Origin: Ruegeria arenilitoris | GTDB lineage: Bacteria; Pseudomonadota; Alphaproteobacteria; Rhodobacterales; Rhodobacteraceae | Direction of reading: 5' to 3' | NCBI RefSeq assembly: GCF_013032445.1 | Contig: NZ_WQCA01000013.1 | Span: 32,557-96,556 of the forward strand | DNA: 64,000 nucleotides | Shown here: one piece after another, positions 1 to 8,696 of the stretch | Layout: each line of letters begins with the position of its first letter | Position numbering within the stretch: the stretch's first letter is position 1 | Program-made: the position numbers and the translations under genes | Notes under the pieces: generated by a model | What the model was told of the DNA's origin: nothing | Databases searched by the model: none | Seen by the model: the letters and a program-made list of their open reading frames with translations, nothing else

Positions 1-754
1 AGGCCTTCCCTCTTAGTGCCGCGGGAGTCTTTTCACCTACGAGGCGGTGTGTCCCCGCGGTAGCGCCCAAGATGATCCCGGCTTCGTTCAACGCCACAAG
101 TTCATCCCGCTTCAGCAAGTCGCGCCCATCAGCTGAGGAAACAGATATGATTAAACTATCAGCAAACTGTTTTTCGAATAGTACGCGCTGGATTCTGTCT
201 GCTGCGGTGCCCAAAAGCTGAGACGCAAATAGGTAATCTGACGAGTTATTGCGATCCAGCATAGCCAAGCTGATTGCACCGAGTGTGTGATTTTCGGCGT
301 CAAAAATAGGGGCAGCTGTGCAGGCGAATGGACGCAACGAAGAAAAGTAGTGGTTTCCTCCGCTAATAGTGAAGGCATCTCTCTCAGATAACGCCATGCT
401 AACACCATTAGTTCCTGCAATGCGCTCATCCCAACAGGAACCGACGGCGATGCCGTTTTCTTCAAAAACGGATCGGCCTTGGTCGGCGCCTTCCAGACGA
501 ACCGAAACTCCATCGGTATCTGTGACAACAAGGCAATGACCGGCATTGGCGGCTATTTGAGCGAGTTGGCTTATTATACCTTGGCGACCGCCGGAACGTT
601 CTACCAATTCCTCTAACCGAGGAGCCACTTCAGATGATTGTAGGCGAAGGATGGGGCGAGCGGCATCCCGAACAAGCTTGTATTTTAGCTCACAGCGCTC
701 CCAAGATTCACTGATGGCACTTCCAAATTGTAAGGAATTATTGGTTTCCACCAT
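1..754 (-). CDS. AcoR-like GAF-domain transcriptional activator, 3' end outside window
   Basis: This reading frame runs off the left edge of the window, so only about the first 250 residues are visible. The start at 754 has a strong ribosome site (GGGGAGGA, 6 nt upstream). The N-terminus has the SWERC segment and then a GAF domain with the motifs SCWDERIAGTNGV and RPFACTAAPIFD. These are typical of AcoR/EatR-type sigma-54-dependent (Fis-family) activators, which sense a small molecule through the GAF domain and then work on a sigma-54 promoter through an AAA+ domain. The AAA+ and HTH parts would lie outside the window and cannot be confirmed. The SDR gene immediately upstream on the same strand may be a partner or target. 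I am sure of the GAF regulator family and less sure of sigma-54 dependence. Confidence 0.85.
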   Translation of the reverse strand, partial: MVETNNSLQFGSAISESWERCELKYKLVRDAARPILRLQSSEVAPRLEELVERSGGRQGIISQLAQIAANAGHCLVVTDTDGVSVRLEGADQGRSVFEENGIAVGSCWDERIAGTNGVSMALSERDAFTISGGNHYFSSLRPFACTAAPIFDAENHTLGAISLAMLDRNNSSDYLFASQLLGTAADRIQRVLFEKQFADSLIISVSSADGRDLLKRDELVALNEAGIILGATAGTHRLVGEKTPAALRGKA

Positions 755-847
755 GTGTCCTCCCCGTGCCACGAGCTTACAACATTGAGAGCTACTTCGA
801 CAAAAAAAACGTCGATGCTCCCGCGGTTTTCCCGCCTGTCCGAGATT

Positions 848-1636
848 TTACCGCAAGTTGGCTGTGGCCTCTTGGATAGCTTTCATCACAGATATTCTAT
901 GGTCTTCATCCATTGCTGCTGCATGGGGTCTGGCCAACTGTCCCGAGTCGTTGTCGAAGTACTTGCCGGAAGCCTCGGCAAACTCGGGGTCCAGTGCGGC
1001 ACGGCATAGGATGTCCGCGCCTATGCTCATATCATTTCCTGCGACGCCAAACCCCTCTTTCACCATCTTGGAGGCAAGCAGTGAGCCGGGATTCACTGCA
1101 ATGACAGACGGGCCATTTGGCAGCACTCTTGCTAATTCCTGAGACCAAATGGTGATCGCCAGTTTGCTTTGGGCATAGGCCCCAAAATCGTCCAGCGAAC
1201 CATGACCGACCATAGCCTTTGCATCGACTGGAGCTTGTGCGGCAGACGAAAGGTTAACAATACGGCCATCTTGCGGGATGATCGACAGCAGCCGTTGCGT
1301 CAGCACCCACGGCGCGAACGTATTGACCACAAAGCGAACGTCGAAGCCATCCGGTGTTCGTGTGATAGGAGTCCTGTAGACGCCAGCATTGTTGATCAGG
1401 ATATCGATGCGGTCATGTCGCTCAAGAATCTCCGTCGACATCGCTTCTACATCATTCAGCTTTGAAAAGTCGGCGACATAGCTTTCTGTATGGCCGCCAA
1501 CTTCTGTTGCAGCCACCTCAAGTTTTGCTTGGTTTCGACCATGCAACAGAATTCTATGCCCTTGGGCCGAGAGGGTTTTGGCAGTCAAGAGACCGAGGCC
1601 GTCGGTCGATCCGGTGATAAGAACTGTCTTAGACAT
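848..1636 (-). CDS. SDR family NAD(P)-dependent oxidoreductase
   Basis: This is a classical short-chain dehydrogenase/reductase of 262 residues, the usual size. The nucleotide-binding motif TGSTDGLG is at residues 8-15, NNAG is at 82-85, and the catalytic tyrosine/lysine pair is Tyr154/Lys158 (YAQSK), with the preceding serine near residue 131. It should reduce or oxidise a carbonyl/alcohol with NAD(P)(H) in the cytoplasm. The substrate cannot be told from the sequence. The start is supported by AAGGAA upstream of the ATG. It lies 93 bp upstream of the GAF-type regulator on the same strand, so the two may be co-transcribed. Confidence 0.9.
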   Translation of the reverse strand: MSKTVLITGSTDGLGLLTAKTLSAQGHRILLHGRNQAKLEVAATEVGGHTESYVADFSKLNDVEAMSTEILERHDRIDILINNAGVYRTPITRTPDGFDVRFVVNTFAPWVLTQRLLSIIPQDGRIVNLSSAAQAPVDAKAMVGHGSLDDFGAYAQSKLAITIWSQELARVLPNGPSVIAVNPGSLLASKMVKEGFGVAGNDMSIGADILCRAALDPEFAEASGKYFDNDSGQLARPHAAAMDEDHRISVMKAIQEATANLR

Positions 1637-1775
1637 GGTTCATTCCTTTGTTCGTAAGCCGGGCTTCGGATGGTTGAGGATGGACTGCCCTTTGAAGTTA
1701 GCATTCATCCGGCCTCAAATAACCGAACAATCCCGAAGCTCGCTTTAGCTATGTGCCTGGCTTTTCCGTAGCTTA

Positions 1776-2555
1776 TCAGAAGCGAATAACAGTTCGGCTC
1801 TCGAGGCTCTTTCGAATTGAATGGATGCTTGGATCCTCGACCAAATCGACTGCACTGTGACCCACTGAAGGCAGCCCTTGGTTGTCGTAGATATTGAACA
1901 GGACAATCTCATCCGAGGTCATTCGTGATTGATAAACCCATTCATGTGCGTCGCTCGCCGCCAGCCCCATGATGTGACCGCGCCGATCAGGGTAAATCAG
2001 ATCGATCAGAATCCAGTCTTCATTCGTGACGCTGGATGGGCGAACAAAACCAAGCGGCGCGCTATTGATCGGGCTTTCTACCGGGCGCCAGATATTGACG
2101 AAGGCGTAGTGCCCTTTGCTCCATTCTGCGGCTTTGTCTGGCCCCAGAATGTCCACAAGCCGCTTCTCCGCCCCTTCGGTGCTGTAGTCGCTATGCACAT
2201 TCCGGGCAGGTTTACGGTCGGAGGCAGGGTCATCGACTCTCAATGTGTGGTCGAAGACAACGACCTCTTTGGCACCCAGATGCTGGGCAAGCAGCTCGTT
2301 CAGTTCATGGTCATAAACCCGTTGCCAATCGTTTCCATTGTCAAATGAGGTGACTTTGCTGGGTGATGTGACAAACGAGACACCGTCCATTGCAAAAGAA
2401 ATTGCATCCTCCGAACCCCGAAGATCTCGGAGTGGAATTTCCGTTGCAACAAGCTCTGGTGAAATCAGATTTCCTGCGACACCTCCGGCATCGATTTGAA
2501 ACGCCTGCCTCGACGCACTGTGGACGTGATAATTGACGATTGCAGTACCCGGCAT
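1776..2555 (-). CDS. CmcJ/NvfI-family (AsaB-like) Fe(II)-dependent oxidoreductase
   Basis: The product is about 259 residues. The start at 2555 (MPGTAIVNYH) is chosen because AAGGAG precedes it; an upstream extension in the same frame has no ribosome site. The sequence has features of the CmcJ/NvfI/asaB family, which includes cephamycin 7-alpha-methoxylation factors and the fungal endoperoxidase NvfI: VVVFDHTLR, then RNVHSDYS (candidate His-x-Asp metal pair), then FVNIWRPV, and a later His in SDAHEW followed by a conserved Arg-rich stretch. In this family these residues form an Fe(II)/2-oxoglutarate site. The substrate is unknown. It is divergent from a LysR regulator with 113 bp between starts, a standard regulator-target arrangement. 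Confidence 0.8.
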   Translation of the reverse strand: MPGTAIVNYHVHSASRQAFQIDAGGVAGNLISPELVATEIPLRDLRGSEDAISFAMDGVSFVTSPSKVTSFDNGNDWQRVYDHELNELLAQHLGAKEVVVFDHTLRVDDPASDRKPARNVHSDYSTEGAEKRLVDILGPDKAAEWSKGHYAFVNIWRPVESPINSAPLGFVRPSSVTNEDWILIDLIYPDRRGHIMGLAASDAHEWVYQSRMTSDEIVLFNIYDNQGLPSVGHSAVDLVEDPSIHSIRKSLESRTVIRF

Positions 2556-2668
2556 GGCGTTCTCCTTTTTTACAACAATTTCGATCCGCGACCTGGCAGG
2601 CGATTTGCGTTCGCGTCGCGACCCTGTTGAGGCTTGCCTTGAAGATACGCATTGAAGAAGGAATAAAA

Positions 2669-3622
2669 ATGAGACATTCAAAGATAGATAATTCGGATTT
2701 AGGATATAATGCGATGGATACAGAAAGCCTTCGCCTGTTTGTTCTTGCAGCTGAAAAGCTCAATATTAGCGCAGCAGGGCGCGAACTCGGTTTTGCACCG
2801 GCTGTAGCAAGCGCCCGGCTTGCCAAGCTCGAACACACATTGGGTGCCGACTTGCTGCACCGCTCGACCCGTAAAGTTGCTTTATCGTTGGAAGGCGCTG
2901 AATTTCTGCCCTACGCCCGCGAAATCCTGGCGCAAGAGAGTGCTGGACGCGCCGCACTGGGTCAGGGAAAAACTCAGCCCACAGGAACACTGCGCTTTAC
3001 CGCGCCCAGCACTTTTGCCCAGCTATACATCGCGCCTATCCTGCCGGAATTCGTCGCGCAATACCCCGGGATTAACCTCGACCTTCGTCTGTCCGACAGC
3101 CAATTCAACCTGATTGAGGGTAGCTACGATTTGGCCATTCGGAACTCAGCGCTCGAAGATACCAGTCTCAAAGGCCGCAAGCTCGCTGACGACAATCGCG
3201 TACTTTGTGCATCCCCTCGATATTTGGCCGAGCGTGGGGAACCGGCATTGCCATCCGATCTGGTGGATCACGATTTGATCGCATTCAGAGATCAGGAGCC
3301 GCGTCCTCTCACCAGTACTGATGGCTCATCCGGGGAATTTGATCCCCGCGCGGCCCGCTGTCAGCTAACTTTTGACGATGGGCTCAGCCAAAAACTCGCC
3401 ACTATGGCTGGAGCAGGTATTTCTATGAATTCGCTCTGGAGCGTCCACCATGAACTGGCGGAAGGCAGTCTTGTTCAAGTCTTGCCAAACTATCGAGTGA
3501 CTGACGCATCTGTATTGTGGCTTGTTTATCCGAAAGCAAACGTCTTGTCCGCTAAGGTTCGGGTTCTCATTGATTTCTTGTTGGACCGGATCGGAAAGCA
3601 GCCAAGTTGGGAAATGTCCTGA
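2669..3622 (+). CDS. LysR-family transcriptional regulator
   Basis: A typical LysR-type regulator of 317 residues. The N-terminal winged HTH is visible (ESLRLFVLAAEKLNIS, then AGRELGFAPAVASARLAKLE), followed by the effector-binding domain beginning TGTLRFTAP. The start at 2669 has AAGGA 8 nt upstream. A second ATG at 2714, directly before the HTH, is also possible. LysR regulators usually bind between themselves and a divergent target gene, so the CmcJ/NvfI-type oxygenase on the opposite strand is the likely target. I could not pick out a convincing T-N11-A operator in the 113-bp intergenic region. Confidence 0.9.
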   Translation: MRHSKIDNSDLGYNAMDTESLRLFVLAAEKLNISAAGRELGFAPAVASARLAKLEHTLGADLLHRSTRKVALSLEGAEFLPYAREILAQESAGRAALGQGKTQPTGTLRFTAPSTFAQLYIAPILPEFVAQYPGINLDLRLSDSQFNLIEGSYDLAIRNSALEDTSLKGRKLADDNRVLCASPRYLAERGEPALPSDLVDHDLIAFRDQEPRPLTSTDGSSGEFDPRAARCQLTFDDGLSQKLATMAGAGISMNSLWSVHHELAEGSLVQVLPNYRVTDASVLWLVYPKANVLSAKVRVLIDFLLDRIGKQPSWEMS

Positions 3623-4100
3623 GTTTTGGATTAGTATCTTGTCTGACCTGGAAGTTGAACTCGGGTTGCCGATCGGCGAAATCGCCACCATTGCCCTGAT
3701 CTAAACTCAGGGAGATTGATTAATGCCCGCGGCATATCCTGCTCCTATCCTTGGTGGCCGCATGATCGATGCTCCTCTGCTTAGAAGAGCGCGGAACACT
3801 CTTCGTCTCGCCGGTAGGAGCTTCTGAAGTCGGTTGTGTTCGCGTTTTGGCGGTGCGAACAACGTTCAATTTGGGGTAACTCAATGTCCGCTTCGGGGAA
3901 GCTGCATAGTGGCGATGAAGGTTATGATGAATGGCAGGTTTGGGCCGACAGCCGTCAATCGCTCGGATACAGTGTTTGTCAGTATTGTTCCCGATGCAGT
4001 CGACTATTCACTCAAATGCTTAGGCCTTCTATTTTAATGGTAGCATTGAACAAATGCGGGCGCGCACCTTTGGACTTGCTCGCAAAATGGAGGTGGGAAA
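3623..4100. other. intergenic region with one repeat copy and one doubtful mini-ORF
   Basis: No gene of normal size is visible in this 478-bp gap. At 3883-3905 there is a copy of a GC-rich dispersed sequence beginning AATGTCCGCTTCGGGGAAG, which recurs almost exactly at 13891-13913. A 34-codon ORF at 3723-3827 is preceded by GGGAGATTGA, but its composition is unremarkable and I do not claim it as a gene. Confidence 0.5.
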
Positions 4101-5378
4101 ATGTTGGCTGATCGATACGGACTTACTCTGACAACCAACGATCCTAAAGCGCGGGACGCCTATGTCACGGGGCTTGATCACATTCTTGCAGCCACTTTTG
4201 GCGCGAGCGACGCCTTTTCCGCTGCCATTGAGGCCGATCCCTGTTTTGCTCTTGGTTACGTTGGGCTTGCTCGGGCTCGAATGTATGAAAACGATATGCC
4301 GGGCGCTCAAGAGGCGATGGCGTCGGCCCACGCCTGCGCGTCCGGACTCACCGAACGCGAGGAAGGGCATCTCGCGGCCCTGGATCTCTTGCTTCAGGGA
4401 CGTGTTTCCGAGGCGCGAAGCGCAGTTCAGGAACACGCTGCACGTCACCCGGGTGATGTTCTTGTCGCACAAATCTGTACCAACATTTTCGGTTTGATCG
4501 GGACATCTGGCGAACCCGGTCGGGAAAGCGCGCAACTTGCCTACACGACCAACCTCTATGATGCCTTGGGCGAGGATTGGTGGATCATGAGCGTGCATGG
4601 TCAGGCGCTGTGCGAGGTTGGACGACTTGATGAGGCCATGTCCATGATGGACAGATCGCTCTCCTTGAACAATGCCAACGCAAACGCGTCACACTTCAAA
4701 GCACACACGCTGTACGAACAGGGTTCTGGGGAAGCTGGTCGCATCTACCTTGCCGACTGGATCGCGGACTATGATGCGCGCTCTGTGTTGCACGGCCACC
4801 TAAGTTGGCATCGCGCTCTGTGGGCCTTGGAGCAGGAGGATGAAGCGGAGCTGTGGGCGATTTACGAAGGCGCTATCGCACCCGCCGTGTCCTATTCATT
4901 GCCAATAAATGTTCTAACCGATGCTGCTGCACTTCTGTACCGCTCCGAGATTGCGGGTCACAAGGTGGCGCCCGCGCTTTGGCGTGACCTCAGCGACTAC
5001 GCATCGCGGTTTTTTCCGAACCCGGGCATGAGTTTTGCGGACATTCACAGCGCGCTGGCCCATTCTATGGCTGGAGACGGAGAACGCCTCGCGGTCCTGA
5101 CTGAAACACAATCGGGTTTTGCGGCAGACCTCGTACGTCCAGTGGCAAGAGCTTGGGGTGCGATCGCACGGCAGGATTGGACGGTTGCATTGCAACAGCT
5201 CACACCGGTCATGGCGGATCACGCGCGCCTGGGCGGCAGCCGTGCGCAACGCGACCTATTGGAACTGACATATCTGAACCTGCTGTTGAAATCGGGACAT
5301 ATCCAAGAAGCCTATCGAACGATTACAGCGCGGCGCCCGATCTTCAGCCAGGCAGCGCCCGTTGCTGGCTTTGTTTGA
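4101..5378 (+). CDS. TTC38-like tetratricopeptide repeat protein
   Basis: A soluble protein of 425 residues with no signal peptide. It is made of helical repeats: alanine-rich TPR-like units around residues 40-75 (ALGYVGLARARMYENDMPGA), 145-240 and 290-400. The segment LTEREEGHLAALDLLLQG matches the N-terminal signature of the TTC38 family. Members of that family occur widely in proteobacteria with no settled function, so protein-protein scaffolding is the only reasonable guess. The start is supported by GGAGGTGGGAAA directly before the ATG. It stands alone between a LysR gene and an integrase, so context gives no function. Confidence 0.85.
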   Translation: MLADRYGLTLTTNDPKARDAYVTGLDHILAATFGASDAFSAAIEADPCFALGYVGLARARMYENDMPGAQEAMASAHACASGLTEREEGHLAALDLLLQGRVSEARSAVQEHAARHPGDVLVAQICTNIFGLIGTSGEPGRESAQLAYTTNLYDALGEDWWIMSVHGQALCEVGRLDEAMSMMDRSLSLNNANANASHFKAHTLYEQGSGEAGRIYLADWIADYDARSVLHGHLSWHRALWALEQEDEAELWAIYEGAIAPAVSYSLPINVLTDAAALLYRSEIAGHKVAPALWRDLSDYASRFFPNPGMSFADIHSALAHSMAGDGERLAVLTETQSGFAADLVRPVARAWGAIARQDWTVALQQLTPVMADHARLGGSRAQRDLLELTYLNLLLKSGHIQEAYRTITARRPIFSQAAPVAGFV

Positions 5379-5587
5379 ATTCGCAGAGCTTCAGTTGATT
5401 AGCTCTTCTAACAAGGCCCCCTTGAGCTGAGCTGCGAACGACTACTTAGTTCCCGCGATCTGTGAATTTGCCCACCGAGCAAATTTCGGTATTGCAACGA
5501 ATGGCAGCTTTGTGGGCTGCGGGCGCAGAAGTTTCGCGTGTCGCCGCGTGACCGGAATGGGCCGCCTGCGAAAGCGACCCAACTGCA

Positions 5588-6220
5588 CTAGATTTCAATG
5601 GCTTCGGCGATCGCTAGAGCGTCTTCAAGTTCGACGCCCAGATATCTAACTGTGCTGTCCATCTTGGTATGTCCAAGTAGCAACTGTACCGCGCGCAGGT
5701 TGCCAGTCTTCTTGTAGATCTGGGTTACTTTGGTACGCCGCATTGAATGCGTTCCGTATGCGCTTACCTCAAGGCCGATGGATGTGACCCACTCACGGAC
5801 GATCCGTGCATACTGGCGAGTTGAAATGTGCAAGCGCTCATGGAAGCGGCCAGGCCAAAGATACTCCGAGCCAACCATAAGTTCATCCTCCATCCACTTC
5901 TCGACTGAAGCTCGCGTGCCCTCGGAAATCTCGAAGCGGACTGGTTTCTGAGTTTTGCTTTGCAGGACGGAGGCACGCTCTTTGATCTGTCCCGATGCCA
6001 TCACGTCGACGACCTTCATCTTCACAAGATCACAGCCGCGAAGTTTGCTGTCGATTGCCATATTGAACAGCGCGAGGTCGCGATGGTTCTCGGCCAGTTC
6101 AAGTCGAACTCGGATCGCCCAGACGTGCTTTGGCTTCAGCGGTCTTTTCTGGCCAACGATACGTCCTTTGTTCCAAGCTGGGCGAAGCGCGCGAATGGCT
6201 GGTAAATTTGGTGTTTCCAT
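5588..6220 (-). CDS. short tyrosine-type recombinase/integrase
   Basis: A 210-residue protein that is essentially the catalytic domain of a tyrosine recombinase. Visible catalytic elements in order are the first Arg in SKLRGCDL, the His-x-x-Arg box in THSMRRTK, the second His in LLLGHTKMDSTVRYLG, and a Tyr in RYLGVELEDAL. A SAM-like core-binding domain is missing or very short, as in the family of about 200-residue integrases often found singly in alphaproteobacteria. GGAGG precedes the start at 6220. No tRNA or obvious att repeat flanks it, so I cannot define an element. It may be a remnant or a stand-alone recombinase. Confidence 0.85.
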   Translation of the reverse strand: METPNLPAIRALRPAWNKGRIVGQKRPLKPKHVWAIRVRLELAENHRDLALFNMAIDSKLRGCDLVKMKVVDVMASGQIKERASVLQSKTQKPVRFEISEGTRASVEKWMEDELMVGSEYLWPGRFHERLHISTRQYARIVREWVTSIGLEVSAYGTHSMRRTKVTQIYKKTGNLRAVQLLLGHTKMDSTVRYLGVELEDALAIAEAIEI

Positions 6221-6451
6221 GACTGATCCTCCGATCCGCCATGCCCTCCCAAAGCGACAACCCGACGTTGACGAGGCACCATATCAGAGGATTTCTGCGC
6301 TGCCTCCGAGGTCTGCAGAGAGCCCACTTCTACCGATGCTGCGCGTTGCTCGAACGTCAGCTTTGCGTTGAGCATTCTAGGTGCGTTGTCAGGCTCATAG
6401 ATTAAATCCAGAAACTGGTTCTAATGGTTCTGACCCACTGGAGTCCCAGTA

Positions 6452-7855
6452 CTAGCTGCCATTTCGAAAGCGTTGCAGTGTCTGCGGATAATTCGATGGA
6501 AAACTCCAGACAGCTTCGCCCGGAGCACGCACAAGCCCGCGCGCTTGAGGATCTCGGTCTGTAAGCAGAGAAATGAACAGGTCACTGCTGGCCCAGGGCG
6601 AAGACCGAAAGTACCAATGCCCGTTTCCTGTATCGGCTGCTTCGGCCTCGGTCACATCGATGATATGTAGGGTTTTCATCTCAGACAGTCGGCGCTGGAA
6701 CAGAGACCCATTTATTGCTTCATCGGAAACTTGACCCAGACGGTCGCGGCCGAAGACCAACCGTGACATCGCCAGCGCTGAATCGGTCTGCGATTGATAG
6801 AGTGTCACACCTATAACGGCATCCAGAAGGCCGTCTTCAATTGATTGCAAGAAATAGCTTCGATCAAGATCGCTGCTGATCAGGATCAACTGCCCCAGCC
6901 GCGGCTTTGGCCCAGGCCGCAAAGCAATCTGATAGGCGGCTTCAAATGCGAGCCTTGAGCCTGCGCTGTATCCTATAAGGTGAATGCGCCGGGCGTTGGT
7001 GTTTGCCGACAAGTATTCGACAAGAGACCGCAAATTGCGGCGCGTCGCCAATGCAGATTCCTGATCCCGAAAATACGCCAAGCGATTGGGTGTAGCGGGC
7101 CAGTTGTAGCTGATGAAGGCGCCCTGATAGCCCAGAAAGTGTTGCAACTCTTTGGAGACAAGGGTCGAGTAATCAAAATCGACATTGTAGCCATGGACAT
7201 AGATGAAAATGTCTTTGTTGCGAGAGGCTGCAAGGTGATCGTCAATCCATTGGGCAAACCGAAGTCCGGCTGCCTTCATCTCCTTTTGCGAAGGTGGATC
7301 GTTCATGTAGCGCGTGACACTGAACGGCATGACACCAATCTCTTGTACGTCAGACAAGCTGAGCGTGTAGTCCTTAGCGCGGTCGCGCGTCATGGTAACG
7401 TGGCGAAGCTTTTTCAACGTCGCCAATGGGGGGTTGCTTTGCACTTCGGCAATGCCGGTACGCAGAATGTGACCGCGCTCATTGTTGTAATAGGCTTGTG
7501 GGTCGCCGGGAACCGCGGGCAGCCGATCTGTAGCGTAGAATAGCTGCGAACGCTGCACGAAATTGTCTTCCGTGATGTCCTTGTAAGGGTCAAAAGCAGC
7601 CTCGGCATAGACCGTTGGGGAGGGCATCAGTTCAATTTCGTCATAGATGTTTGGCCCGCAGGCAGCGAGGACACAGAACGAACACACGGTTGCCGCAGGC
7701 AAAGCTCTGGCAATCAGTCGCCTCGTCGTTCCTTTTCTGAATTGCCTTTGTCCGACTGTTCGCATCCGGCTGCAATTGTCGGTCCCAAGCATGTCGGCAC
7801 CGCTGCTCGCGCCTTGGCGCAACTTCGATACTACAGACCTGTTTGTGTTCGGCAT
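6452..7855 (-). CDS. DUF900 alpha/beta-hydrolase lipoprotein
   Basis: An alpha/beta hydrolase of the DUF900 family. Visible features are a hydrophobic segment ending in the lipobox-like LAAC, then the hydrolase core with IYVHGYNVDF (oxyanion region) and the nucleophile elbow GYSAGS (Ser), and a late Asp/His region. The lipobox predicts a lipid-anchored periplasmic enzyme, though the stretch before the hydrophobic segment is long and basic. I place the start at 7855 because AAGG lies before that ATG; starts at 7870 or 7765 are possible, and 7765 would give a more normal signal peptide. It is 26 bp downstream of the beta-barrel gene on the same strand, so they are probably co-transcribed. Confidence 0.8.
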   Translation of the reverse strand: MPNTNRSVVSKLRQGASSGADMLGTDNCSRMRTVGQRQFRKGTTRRLIARALPAATVCSFCVLAACGPNIYDEIELMPSPTVYAEAAFDPYKDITEDNFVQRSQLFYATDRLPAVPGDPQAYYNNERGHILRTGIAEVQSNPPLATLKKLRHVTMTRDRAKDYTLSLSDVQEIGVMPFSVTRYMNDPPSQKEMKAAGLRFAQWIDDHLAASRNKDIFIYVHGYNVDFDYSTLVSKELQHFLGYQGAFISYNWPATPNRLAYFRDQESALATRRNLRSLVEYLSANTNARRIHLIGYSAGSRLAFEAAYQIALRPGPKPRLGQLILISSDLDRSYFLQSIEDGLLDAVIGVTLYQSQTDSALAMSRLVFGRDRLGQVSDEAINGSLFQRRLSEMKTLHIIDVTEAEAADTGNGHWYFRSSPWASSDLFISLLTDRDPQARGLVRAPGEAVWSFPSNYPQTLQRFRNGS

Positions 7856-7881
7856 GGCCGCCTTTCGCATAATGCCCTTAC

Positions 7882-8628
7882 TCAGAAGCTGTAGGTCACA
7901 CCCAACACGGGTCCGAATTGTGAGAGCTTGAACCTGCTGTCAACTTCACCTTTGTCGACCATGATGTAGCGATAACCTGCGCGCAAATTCCACTTTGGAG
8001 CGATCGCATAACCTACCGTTGCCAAAAACTGTGCGGTTTCGCGATCTGAGCGAAATCCACCATAGTCGGCCAAGGCAACGGCCGACCATCGGTCATTGAT
8101 CTGATACCGGATACGGGCCGCAATCAGAGGGTCTATCCAATCGTCGCTGGCACTGGAACTTGGTGCCGGGGTGGGGCCGCCGACCAGAGTGATCGTGCTG
8201 CTCGTCTCAAACCAGCGAAACCCGCCACCGAGATCGACGGCCAGGTTTTGGTCTTGATAGGCCGTGTAAGCGGCATATCCACTTAAAAACTGCGTCTTCA
8301 GACTGGTTTCAGCGCCACTGAACACCGGGCCGGGAGTGTCATTGTCAAAGGACAGGTCTGTGCGCATGTAGTCCGCGATCAGCGACCACCGGCCACTTCG
8401 CGCTTCAAGTGTACCCATGAATGCCAGATCAAGGTTTTCAACCGCTTCACTGAAGCTGAGTTCCGACTCCAGCGATCCAATGGTTGTCTTGGTGTCCGCC
8501 GCGTAGATGTAGAAGCTGCCGGAAAAACTCCAGTCGGAGTCCTGTGCCACTGCTGTTGATCCGCCGGGCAGCATCGTCGCCGCAACCAGAAAACTGCTTG
8601 CGATACACCGTATTTTTAAGCACGCCAT
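7882..8628 (-). CDS. outer-membrane beta-barrel protein, unknown function
   Basis: A 248-residue protein with a clear Sec signal peptide ending in TAVAQ. The mature chain alternates aromatic and hydrophobic residues, contains barrel-strand segments such as WSFSGSFYIYAA and WNLRAGYRYIMVDKG, and ends in a terminal Phe (GVTYSF), the usual BAM recognition end. It resembles small porin-like OMPs of roughly eight to ten strands. No Pfam-level function is recognisable to me. It heads a two-gene unit with the DUF900 lipoprotein and lies downstream of an AraC-family regulator gene on the same strand. Confidence 0.75.
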   Translation of the reverse strand: MACLKIRCIASSFLVAATMLPGGSTAVAQDSDWSFSGSFYIYAADTKTTIGSLESELSFSEAVENLDLAFMGTLEARSGRWSLIADYMRTDLSFDNDTPGPVFSGAETSLKTQFLSGYAAYTAYQDQNLAVDLGGGFRWFETSSTITLVGGPTPAPSSSASDDWIDPLIAARIRYQINDRWSAVALADYGGFRSDRETAQFLATVGYAIAPKWNLRAGYRYIMVDKGEVDSRFKLSQFGPVLGVTYSF

Positions 8629-8696
8629 GGCCCGCTCCCCCCTTTGCCTATCCCGAGTTCGAGGCGCGGCAAAAGATGGGCCGCGCCGTTGTCCTG

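Noticed and set aside
755..847. Terminator between the SDR and GAF regulator
   Set aside because: A GCGG/CCGC mini-stem and an 8-T run exist but are separated by about 10 nt and do not form a standard intrinsic terminator.
3723..3827. 34-codon ORF with GGGAGATTGA upstream
   Set aside because: Spacing is long, composition is random-looking and no hydrophobic or charged pattern is visible; it lies in repeat-bearing intergenic DNA.
5588..6220. Genomic island bounded by the tyrosine recombinase
   Set aside because: No tRNA, no direct att repeats and no other mobility genes adjoin it, so boundaries cannot be supported.
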